Notes under the pieces: generated by a model
Seen by the model: the letters and a program-made list of their open reading frames with translations, nothing else
What the model was told of the DNA's origin: nothing
The model's database searches: none
Source of the DNA: Porticoccaceae bacterium
Lineage (GTDB): Bacteria; Pseudomonadota; Gammaproteobacteria; Pseudomonadales; Porticoccaceae
Assembly (NCBI GenBank): GCA_028822945.1
Contig: JAPKCN010000021.1
Coordinates: 1-14,889, forward strand
DNA: 14,889 nucleotides
Direction of reading: 5' to 3'
Made by a program: the position numbers and the translations under genes
In this document: one piece after another, positions 1-6,345 of the stretch
Layout of the letters: every line of letters begins with the position of its first letter
Numbering within the stretch: the first letter of the stretch is position 1

Positions 1-199
1 GGGCCTGACTCTTGATTTGGCCGGTATAAGCGCCATAAATGATCGTACAAAGTAGCGCACTGGCAAGGCTAATTCGAATTCCCAGCGCTCGCAATAGGCG
101 CTTTTTGGGGTCCCCGAGGTCCTTGACAAGAAAATTCAAACCGCTAAACAGACTCGCCACAACGGCGAAAAAAAGTACTACGATGATAACCTTGAACAT
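1..199 (-). CDS. DUF2909 twin transmembrane protein, 3' end cut by window edge
   Basis: Reading the minus strand from the ATG at 199 gives 66 open codons with no stop before the window edge. The product has a hydrophobic N-terminal helix (about residues 3-22, starting MFKVIIVVLFF), a short charged linker (KDLGDPKKRLLRAL) and a second helix (about 42-58). This two-helix layout with the GDPKKR linker is that of the small DUF2909 proteins, usually about 65-70 residues, so only a few residues should be missing. A GGAGG ribosome site at 211-215 precedes the ATG by 11 bases. Genes of this type typically sit between cytochrome oxidase subunit III and SURF1, divergent from SURF1, as here. The family has no proven function; a role in oxidase assembly is inferred from neighbours only. 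Confidence 0.85.
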   Translation of the reverse strand, partial: MFKVIIVVLFFAVVASLFSGLNFLVKDLGDPKKRLLRALGIRISLASALLCTIIYGAYTGQIKSQA

Positions 200-241
200 G
201 CTAACTCGCGCCTCCGCGGTAATTTAAGGATTTAAACACAT

Positions 242-1018
242 ATGACCACAGATCCCCAATTACCGGTGGATAAATTTTGTTGGCAGCCAAATGTCAAACT
301 CGCATTACTAGTAGCGTTTTTGTTACCTTCTTTGATCGTCCTGGGTTTCTGGCAATTATCGCGCGCAGATGAAAAGCGGGCGATTGTGGCGCACTTCGAT
401 CGCAACCAGCAATCTAAACCGGCGCTGGTTGGCGATCTATCGGGTACGGCTGACATGCAGTATCGACTGGCTTGGTTGCGCGGTGAGTTAGATCCGAAGC
501 GGCGTATTTTTTTGGATAACAGAGTGCGTCATAACCGACCTGGCTATGAGGTTCTGGAAGTGTTGACACTCGAAGATAGTGGTGTGCGGGTGTTGGTAAA
601 TCGTGGTTGGGTTGCAGCTCCATTGGATCGAAACAAACTTTCCACTGTTGTATCAGTTTCTGGCAGCGCCCAATTTCGGGGTTTCTTGTATCGCAATTTG
701 CCCGGTAGTTTTATACTTGATGACGGCGTGACCGTCCCAGATGATTGGCCTGTGAGATTGGGGTGGATTTCAGTCGAGCGAGCTAGCGCGGTTTTCCAGC
801 AATTGTTTTACGATTATCAACTGCGTCTAGACAGGGACTCGCCTGGGGCACTAGAAACTGGGTGGCCGACGGTTGCGGTGCAGCCAGAAAAACACACGGC
901 CTATGCAGTTCAGTGGTTTACTATGGCGGCGGTACTGGTGGTCATGGCCGTTTCAGCCATGTCGAACTTGACTAGCTGGTTAGCAGCGTTTTTGCAGAGA
1001 GTACAGAATGAACGATAA
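242..1018 (+). CDS. SURF1 family cytochrome oxidase assembly protein
   Basis: This 258-residue inner-membrane protein belongs to the SURF1/Shy1 family, which helps insert heme a into subunit I of aa3-type oxidases. Visible features are a first membrane helix at about residues 18-38 running into the family signature GFWQLSRADEK (35-45), the conserved NRGWV at 120-124 in the periplasmic domain, and a C-terminal helix at about 221-243 opened by YAVQWF. The two-helix topology with a large loop between them is standard for SURF1, and the length is normal. An AAGGA ribosome site (227-231) supports the ATG at 242. The stop overlaps the start of the next gene by 11 bp, so the two are probably translationally coupled. 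It diverges from the DUF2909 gene across only 42 bp, which must hold any promoters. Confidence 0.93.
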   Translation: MTTDPQLPVDKFCWQPNVKLALLVAFLLPSLIVLGFWQLSRADEKRAIVAHFDRNQQSKPALVGDLSGTADMQYRLAWLRGELDPKRRIFLDNRVRHNRPGYEVLEVLTLEDSGVRVLVNRGWVAAPLDRNKLSTVVSVSGSAQFRGFLYRNLPGSFILDDGVTVPDDWPVRLGWISVERASAVFQQLFYDYQLRLDRDSPGALETGWPTVAVQPEKHTAYAVQWFTMAAVLVVMAVSAMSNLTSWLAAFLQRVQNER

Positions 1019-1625
1019 ACTTCCCGCAACTAAAGGCCAGAGGGCCTTCCAATATCAAATTTGGCTTATGGTGGCGATTGTCTTTGGGGTTATTCTTGCA
1101 GGCTTTTTGCTGGTTCCCAGCAATGAAGAGCAACGCCAGAAAATGATTAGTCTGTTCGGTACTACCAATCAGGGTGCCTTGGTGAGTCCTGCCGTCGATC
1201 TTGCGAGTTTGTTGCCCGAGGTTAAAGTTTCTGACGTCCCTAAATGGACGGTGCTAGTGGTCGGCGGGAATGCTTGCGACGATCGCTGTCAGGCGGTTCT
1301 GCGGGAAACTAAAAATGTGCATATGCTGCTCGGCAAGTCGACCGGTCGGGTGCAGAGAGTTTATCTTCCAGACAGTCGATCAGTGGACGCCCAATCGGTG
1401 GTAAGTCTTCAGACGGAGCATCCCTTTCTGCAAATCGTGCCAATTGATACCGGACGCTTACAAGTGTTGCTGTCGGATAGCTCGGCGGCGTGGGATATGA
1501 CTGATATGCGCTACCTTATTTTGACGCCAGACAATCTAGCTATTTTGTTTTACACTAACGACCATAATGCAAGTGGGCTTCTCGATGATCTGAAACATTT
1601 GCTAAAGTATTCGCCCGACCGATGA
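1008..1625 (+). CDS. Membrane-anchored thioredoxin-like protein with CxxxC, oxidase-associated
   Basis: This is a 205-residue protein with one N-terminal membrane helix (about residues 17-37) and a predicted periplasmic domain. After the strand WTVLVVGGN comes C90-DDR-C94, a CxxxC spacing like the copper site of SCO proteins rather than the CxxC of classical thioredoxins. No SCO-type histidine (as in DHST) is evident later. Proteins of this size and place, between SURF1 and the heme synthases, are annotated in Pseudomonas as cytochrome-oxidase-associated membrane proteins without a proven role. A purine-rich AGAGAG at about 995-1000 serves as ribosome site inside the end of SURF1. Location makes a thiol or copper role in oxidase CuA/CuB assembly likely, but that is inference. 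Confidence is high for the gene and moderate for the function. Confidence 0.8.
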   Translation: MNDKLPATKGQRAFQYQIWLMVAIVFGVILAGFLLVPSNEEQRQKMISLFGTTNQGALVSPAVDLASLLPEVKVSDVPKWTVLVVGGNACDDRCQAVLRETKNVHMLLGKSTGRVQRVYLPDSRSVDAQSVVSLQTEHPFLQIVPIDTGRLQVLLSDSSAAWDMTDMRYLILTPDNLAILFYTNDHNASGLLDDLKHLLKYSPDR

Positions 1626-1664
1626 AATCGTCAACAGCAGCATGCTACCTTTTGAGAGGTTCTG

Positions 1665-2582
1665 ATGAACTCACAAGCTGAGACAGATACCTTGCCCGCG
1701 AAGTGGCGAGACTATCTGGAACTGTGCAAGCCGAATGTCGTGGCGTTAATGATTTTGACCTCGCTGATTGGTATGTTGTTAGCCACCGATCAGATGGTGC
1801 CAATCGACGTATTGCTACTAGGTAACTTGGGTATCGCGCTGAGTGCGGGATCTGCCGCAGCGGTAAACCATATTGTCGACCAACATGTCGATGAAAAGAT
1901 GGCGCGAACAGCGAATCGTCCGATAGCAAGAGGCCGCATAGAGCCGCGGCAGGCTATAGTATTCGCCTTTGTAACAGGTCTCGCAGGTTTGTCCATACTA
2001 ATGGTCTTCATCAACCCGCTGACTGCATGGCTGACTTTGGGGTCACTGGTGGGCTATGCCTTCGTTTACACGATGTATCTCAAACGCGCTACGCCACAAA
2101 ATATCGTTATCGGCGGCCTAGCCGGCGCTGCACCGCCGCTGTTGGGGTGGACGTCGGTTACTGGGGAAATCCACCACGATGCGCTGCTGCTAGTGTTGAT
2201 TATATTCGCTTGGACTCCGCCGCATTTTTGGGCCCTAGCGGTGCATCGAAAGGATGAGTATGCCAAAGCCAATATTCCCATGCTACCGGTTACGCATGGT
2301 GAAAAGTACACCAAGATCAATATTCTGTTGTACACCGTTATATTGTTGCTGGTCAGTGTGATGCCCTACTTGACGGGTATGCTCGGGTGGCTTTACTTGT
2401 TTGGAGCATTGGTTTTAGGTGCGGGATTCGTATTTTGGTCGGTGGTCATGCTGCGCTCTGACGGCGGTAATTCGGGCATGCAAACCTTTAACTATTCGAT
2501 CGTATATTTGATGGCTCTTTTTTGTATTATGCTGTTGGATCATTATTTGATCGTAAAAACCTACCCATTTACCTTAGCCTAG
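1665..2582 (+). CDS. cyoE: Protoheme IX farnesyltransferase (heme O synthase)
   Basis: This UbiA-superfamily prenyltransferase transfers a farnesyl group from farnesyl diphosphate to heme B to make heme O, the precursor of heme A. At 305 residues it has the usual length and is strongly hydrophobic, with about eight or nine membrane segments. The N-terminal DYLELCKPNVVALM matches the family opening. The Mg-diphosphate motif NxxxDxxxD is N68-HIV-D72-QHV-D76, followed by the conserved RTANRPIARG. The second conserved region is the WTPPHFWALAVHRKDEYAKA stretch. It starts at an ATG preceded by GAGAGG (about 1653-1658). Elsewhere the gene is usually preceded by ctaA (heme A synthase); here only 39 bp separate it from the CxxxC protein. 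The symbol ctaB is equally applicable given the aa3-type oxidase context. Confidence 0.96.
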   Translation: MNSQAETDTLPAKWRDYLELCKPNVVALMILTSLIGMLLATDQMVPIDVLLLGNLGIALSAGSAAAVNHIVDQHVDEKMARTANRPIARGRIEPRQAIVFAFVTGLAGLSILMVFINPLTAWLTLGSLVGYAFVYTMYLKRATPQNIVIGGLAGAAPPLLGWTSVTGEIHHDALLLVLIIFAWTPPHFWALAVHRKDEYAKANIPMLPVTHGEKYTKINILLYTVILLLVSVMPYLTGMLGWLYLFGALVLGAGFVFWSVVMLRSDGGNSGMQTFNYSIVYLMALFCIMLLDHYLIVKTYPFTLA

Positions 2583-2594
2583 AGGCTTAAATCT

Positions 2595-3239
2595 ATGGTT
2601 GATCAACAGCGTGGCATCCGCAATACCATCATCTGTGTCCTTTTGTTCATTATGTTAGTCATTTATGGGTTTATCTGGCGCATGAGTCAGCCAGTAATAA
2701 TGTCGAAGCAGGAATTGCAGGTGAATGGTGCGGTATTACTAAATAGTCCCCGTATTTTTAGTGATTTTGAGTTGCGCGATCATCGAGATCAGCCGTTTAC
2801 ATTAGAGCGCTTGCGCGGCCAGTGGAGCATTCTATTTTTTGCTTTTAGTCATTGCCCCGATATCTGTCCAACGACACTGTCTACGCTGCACGACATGTAT
2901 AGCAAATTGAGTGAGAACGAACAGAATAAGCTTCAAATAGTGATGATCTCGCTTGATACAGAACGTGACACTGTGGCCAAACTCGCGGAGTATGTGCCCT
3001 ACTTTAACCCCAATTTTATAGGTGTTACGGGCAATCAACACTATGTTCGTCGGCTGACCGGAGAGCTTAACATCGCCTATAACCGGGTACCTTTAGGCGA
3101 TAATAGCTACACCATTGATCACAGTACTCAGATGCTCTTAATCAACCCTCGAGGGCACTATCACGCTTTCTTTAAAGCGCCCCATAGCGAGATTATGTTG
3201 CGCCAAACATGGCGGTCAATCGACGCGATATACGAATGA
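2595..3239 (+). CDS. SCO1/SenC/PrrC family copper chaperone
   Basis: This 214-residue membrane-anchored thioredoxin-fold protein delivers copper to the CuA site of cytochrome c oxidase or acts as its thiol reductase. It has an N-terminal membrane helix (about residues 10-28), then the copper-binding CxxxC at C87-PDI-C91 within FSHCPDICPTTL, and the third ligand H176 in DHSTQMLLINPRG. All three copper ligands are present, so it should be functional. It begins 12 bp after the cyoE stop, with AGAGG (2581-2585) as ribosome site, and is the last gene of the oxidase assembly run. It converges on znuB, leaving 18 bp between the two stops. I saw no clear intrinsic terminator there. Confidence 0.94.
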   Translation: MVDQQRGIRNTIICVLLFIMLVIYGFIWRMSQPVIMSKQELQVNGAVLLNSPRIFSDFELRDHRDQPFTLERLRGQWSILFFAFSHCPDICPTTLSTLHDMYSKLSENEQNKLQIVMISLDTERDTVAKLAEYVPYFNPNFIGVTGNQHYVRRLTGELNIAYNRVPLGDNSYTIDHSTQMLLINPRGHYHAFFKAPHSEIMLRQTWRSIDAIYE

Positions 3240-3257
3240 CAGGCGACCCTCTAGGTT

Positions 3258-4043
3258 TTAGCTCTGTACTTTTTTGAAGCTCGAAAGAACAAATAGCAGC
3301 GCGGCGCAGACGACAATAGAAGGGCCGGTAGGGGTATCTGCATGCCACGACATGGCGAGTCCTAGAAATACCGTGAGCATTGCGATTGCACTGGCGAATA
3401 GTGCCATTTGCTCTGGCGTTCGGCTTACACTCCGCGCTGTAGCGGCGGGAATGATGAGAAGCGCGGTAATTAACAGCACGCCAACAATCTTCATGGCGAT
3501 GGCGATCACCAGAGCGGTCATAATCATCAGTGCGGTGCGCACTACGACGACGTTAGTCCCCTCGATAGCGGCTAATTCTGGATCGACAGTGATATTCAGC
3601 AGGGGTTTCCAAAGTACTCCGAGGAGGAGTAAAACAATGCTTGCGACCGAGTAAATAAGGTATACATCGGCAGCGGTTACCGACAAGATGTCACCAAACA
3701 GTAACGACATAAGATCGACTCTAACGCCATCTAAAAATGACATGACCACTAGGCCTGCGGCGAGTGCGGAGTGCGATAAAATTCCCAGTAAGGTATCGAC
3801 CGACATATTTGCATGCTCTTCCAGTGCCCCTATTGCGGTGGCGATCATCAGCGGGACCGCCGCCACGGCCAAACTAAGATTTAACTCGAGTAGCACGCCA
3901 ACAGCTACCCCCAAGAGCGCAGAATGTGCAAGGGTATCACCAAAATAAGACATTCGTCGCCAGACTACAAAACATCCGAGTGGTCCGGCTACCGCCGCTA
4001 CACCAAGCCCCGCTAAGAGCGCATAGAGAATAAATTCAGTCAT
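3258..4043 (-). CDS. znuB: Zinc ABC transporter permease
   Basis: This is the membrane subunit of the ZnuABC high-affinity zinc importer (ABC-3 family). The product is 261 residues and almost wholly hydrophobic, with about eight membrane segments. Recognisable stretches are AGPLGCFVVWRRMSYFGDTL near the N-terminus, VDTLLGILSHSAL, RVDLMSLLFGDIL and LLIIPAATARSVSRTPEQM, all close to the E. coli ZnuB sequence. The reading frame is open further upstream (to 4136), but I chose the ATG at 4043. It gives the family length and N-terminus, and the upstream extension merely overlaps the znuC histidine-rich tail in another frame. The start overlaps the znuC stop by 8 bp and has only a weak ribosome site, so translation probably depends on coupling to znuC. 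Confidence 0.95.
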   Translation of the reverse strand: MTEFILYALLAGLGVAAVAGPLGCFVVWRRMSYFGDTLAHSALLGVAVGVLLELNLSLAVAAVPLMIATAIGALEEHANMSVDTLLGILSHSALAAGLVVMSFLDGVRVDLMSLLFGDILSVTAADVYLIYSVASIVLLLLGVLWKPLLNITVDPELAAIEGTNVVVVRTALMIMTALVIAIAMKIVGVLLITALLIIPAATARSVSRTPEQMALFASAIAMLTVFLGLAMSWHADTPTGPSIVVCAALLFVLSSFKKVQS

Positions 4044-4785
4044 GCTTACAGTCGCTGTTAGTTCCGACGACCACATCGCCCTGAAGATTGTGATGATGAT
4101 TGTGGGCATGCGTGTAAAGTGCCGTTGTACGGCCAAAAATATCGAGATAGGCGGGATCTTGGGTGACCTGTTCGGGTAAGCCTGAACAGCAGATATGCTT
4201 ATTCAAACAGATCACCTTATCGGTGGCCGACATTACTAAATGCAGATCGTGCGAGACCATTAAAACACCACAGTTAAGCGTTTTGCTGAATTCTGCAATA
4301 GTGTTGTAGAGGTCATTTTGACCGTTTATGTCAACCCCCTGTACAGGCTCGTCAAGGATTAAAAAGTTGGGTTTACGCAGTACTGCTCGAGCGAGCAGTG
4401 CACGTTGCATTTCTCCTCCGGACAAGCACTGTACGGGGGTGTTGGCTGTATGCACCATTTCAGCCATCTCTAGTGCTTTTTGGCACTCCGCTCTACTTGT
4501 ATCGGTCAATTGTAAAAAGCGTAAAGTGGTCAATGGCAGTGTTGGGTCGAGTTTAATTTTTTGCGGCATATACCCTAAGCGCAACTGTGACGACTGAGTA
4601 CGTTGTCCCGAATCGGGTTTTAATAGTCCCAGTACAATTCGCACCAAGGTTGACTTGCCCGCCCCGTTGGGGCCAATTAGCGTGGTTATCTCGCCCTGTT
4701 TAAGCCGCAATGATATGTTCTCCAAAACCATTTCATTTTTAAACGACTGGCAGACGTTGTGCAGTTCAATCGTTTGTGTAGTCAT
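4036..4785 (-). CDS. znuC: Zinc ABC transporter ATP-binding protein
   Basis: This is the cytoplasmic ATPase of the zinc importer, 249 residues. The ABC motifs are in order: Walker A GPNGAGKS (38-45), signature LSGGE (121-125), Walker B FLILDEP (141-147) and the switch histidine in SHD (H179). The C-terminal tail is histidine-rich (THAHNHHH, about 226-232), a feature common in ZnuC proteins that may bind zinc. The ribosome site GGGGAG lies before the ATG at 4785. The first 20 bp overlap the end of zur and the last 8 bp overlap znuB, so zur-znuC-znuB should be one transcript, started near the Zur box at 5319-5341. Confidence 0.96.
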   Translation of the reverse strand: MTTQTIELHNVCQSFKNEMVLENISLRLKQGEITTLIGPNGAGKSTLVRIVLGLLKPDSGQRTQSSQLRLGYMPQKIKLDPTLPLTTLRFLQLTDTSRAECQKALEMAEMVHTANTPVQCLSGGEMQRALLARAVLRKPNFLILDEPVQGVDINGQNDLYNTIAEFSKTLNCGVLMVSHDLHLVMSATDKVICLNKHICCSGLPEQVTQDPAYLDIFGRTTALYTHAHNHHHNLQGDVVVGTNSDCKHD

Positions 4786-5296
4786 GGTTAACCTGCTCCC
4801 CGTTGGTCGTTGTGGCAGTATTACACTGCAGACATAGGCCGAACAATTCTAGATTTTGTGACTTAAGGATAAACTGCGCTCTGTTGCTTGCCGACTGTAA
4901 CAGGTCGTTGAGTCCGCTGTGTGTGGCTTCGGCAGCGCTGCCACAATTCTGGCAAATCATAAATAGGTTGCTGTGGGCGCTATTGGGGAAAGGACAGCCG
5001 ATAAAGGCGTTAAGCGATGGAATACGGTGCACTAAACCTAGATTTACCAAAAACTCAATAGCTCGGTAAACGGTCGGCGGTGCTATAGATTTACCCGATA
5101 GTTTGGCAAGTTGCTCCTGGAGCTGATAAGCGCCAAGCGGCTGATGACTTTGCCAAATTAGATTCAGTACGCGCTCTCTAGTGGGCGTTAGGCGGGCATT
5201 CTTTTGTGCACATAAATCGCGTGCGCGATCTAATGCAGCGTTAATGCATCGCAGATGGTTATGAGGTTGATGGGCTGAGCGCGAATTTGAAAGCAC
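4766..5296 (-). CDS. zur: Zinc uptake regulator, Fur family
   Basis: This 176-residue Fur-family repressor shuts off zinc uptake when zinc is plentiful. The winged-helix DNA-binding half carries RLTPTRERVLNLI (35-47) and the recognition-helix region PPTVYRAIEFL (73-83). The C-terminal half has the structural zinc cysteines in two pairs, C115-QN-C118 and C155-LQ-C158. The LGLVHRI segment at about 86-92 is typical of Zur rather than Fur or PerR. The start is a GTG at 5296, supported by a GAGGA ribosome site at 5303-5307 with 6 bases of spacing. An internal ATG is not needed. It heads the zur-znuC-znuB operon and is divergent from znuA across a Zur box, so it should autoregulate. Confidence 0.95.
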   Translation of the reverse strand: MLSNSRSAHQPHNHLRCINAALDRARDLCAQKNARLTPTRERVLNLIWQSHQPLGAYQLQEQLAKLSGKSIAPPTVYRAIEFLVNLGLVHRIPSLNAFIGCPFPNSAHSNLFMICQNCGSAAEATHSGLNDLLQSASNRAQFILKSQNLELFGLCLQCNTATTTNGEQVNHDYTND

Positions 5297-5318
5297 AGAG
5301 ATTCCTCGATAGATAAAT

Positions 5319-5341
5319 AATATGTTATGTTATAACATATT
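5319..5341. promoter_or_regulatory. Zur box between zur and znuA
   Basis: A perfect inverted repeat with 10-bp arms around a 3-base centre (AATATGTTAT, GTT, ATAACATATT) sits in the 96-bp divergent intergenic region. It aligns with the gammaproteobacterial Zur consensus built on TGTTATA-n-TATAACA; differences are in the outermost bases and the centre. It lies 22 bp upstream of the zur GTG and 51 bp upstream of the znuA ATG. It overlaps plausible promoter elements on both sides, for example TGTAAT at 5346-5351 as a -10 toward znuA and TATTAT at 5317-5322 toward zur. Binding here would repress both arms together. Confidence 0.9.
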
Positions 5342-5392
5342 TAATTGTAATGACAGATGGAGTTTCGGCGCAATGTGCCGTGGAGTTAAGTA

Positions 5393-6235
5393 ATGAAGAT
5401 TTTCGCGATATTCGCATTTGGTGGTTTTTTATCGGTCTTTTGGGTCGTTGAACTAGTCGCAAAGCCGTTAATTGTGACGACAATAAAGCCGTTAGCGTTG
5501 ATTGCTGCCTCTGCGGTAGGTGGTTCTGCACAGGTAGAATTTTTGCAACCGTCGGGCCAATCTGCGCATGACCTGTACCTGTCGCCCTCGATGTTAAAGC
5601 GACTTGCAAGTGCTGATTTGGTTATTCGTGTAGATCCTGCATTTGAACACCGTCTGAACAAACAGTTTGAAAAGCTACCGCGACGACAGTTGCTTACTGC
5701 ATCCAAACTAGACATGCATTGGCCCTCCTCAGAGACTGTGACGGGTCTGTTTAAACGCGACTTGCATTTTTGGTTAAACCCGGCAAATGCCGATATTTTG
5801 GCAGGTCGCATACAGAAAATATTTGAGCTTCCAATCAGACCGTTAATTGATCAGGCTACGCTGGCGGAATATCAACGTCAATTGAGTATATACCGCGATC
5901 GTCCAACGATTTCTTATCACGATGCTTACGGGCATTTTAGCGCAGCATTTGGATTGCTGTCACCAGTCAGTATGCGCGATTCCGCGGGTCTTGCTCGGGG
6001 TCTGGCCAGCCGCTACTCCCTACAAAAGAGGGCTCTCAACAGTCGTCCCGCCTGTGTCTTTGTCGAGCGCGAAAACCCGGGCCGCGACGCTACGGCGATG
6101 GCGAAAAAGCTTGGTGTTACGACTAAAAATCTGGACCCCCAAGGTATACATATCGCTATCAACCAAAGCGCTTATGGCGATTTCTTCAACCGCCTGGTGT
6201 CGCAGTATCTCGCTTGTTTTGACACATCGGAGTAG
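5393..6235 (+). CDS. znuA: Zinc ABC transporter periplasmic substrate-binding protein
   Basis: This 280-residue cluster A-I solute-binding protein captures zinc in the periplasm for ZnuBC. A signal peptide covers about residues 1-23. The three metal-binding histidines expected for the family are H59 (in SAHDLYLSP), H125 (LHFWLNP) and H176 (YHDAYGHF). C221 and C275 could form the C-terminal disulfide known in ZnuA. The long, histidine- and acid-rich loop that many ZnuA proteins carry between the first and second ligands is missing; that stretch is short and holds only scattered His. This accounts for the protein being shorter than E. coli ZnuA. GGAG stands before the ATG at 5393. It is transcribed alone, divergent from zur-znuCB, under the same Zur box. 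Confidence 0.92.
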   Translation: MKIFAIFAFGGFLSVFWVVELVAKPLIVTTIKPLALIAASAVGGSAQVEFLQPSGQSAHDLYLSPSMLKRLASADLVIRVDPAFEHRLNKQFEKLPRRQLLTASKLDMHWPSSETVTGLFKRDLHFWLNPANADILAGRIQKIFELPIRPLIDQATLAEYQRQLSIYRDRPTISYHDAYGHFSAAFGLLSPVSMRDSAGLARGLASRYSLQKRALNSRPACVFVERENPGRDATAMAKKLGVTTKNLDPQGIHIAINQSAYGDFFNRLVSQYLACFDTSE

Positions 6236-6345
6236 GCTAAAAATATTGAGGCTGCTAGCCCTTATAGCACGCTTTACTGGAATACCAACGAGCACAATGG
6301 TGTATCCTTGACGCACTTTAATCATAGCCCCTCGAGGCCCAACTC

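Noticed and set aside
4044..4136. Longer znuB start (extra 31 residues)
   Set aside because: The extension overlaps the znuC histidine-rich tail in another frame and does not look like a ZnuB N-terminus. The ATG at 4043 gives the normal 261-residue protein and an 8-bp start/stop overlap.
4786..4800. znuC ribosome site (GGGGAG) as an sRNA target of the C-rich loop
   Set aside because: Only about six contiguous pairs are possible, which is common by chance at any strong ribosome site.
5325..5811. Minus-strand open frames opposite znuA
   Set aside because: They overlap a convincing znuA, have no recognisable domains and look like shadows of its codon pattern.
6236..6345. Possible promoter for polA (TTGACG at 6307-6312)
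   Set aside because: No fitting -10 hexamer follows at 16-18 bases, so I could not support a promoter call in this 110-bp gap.
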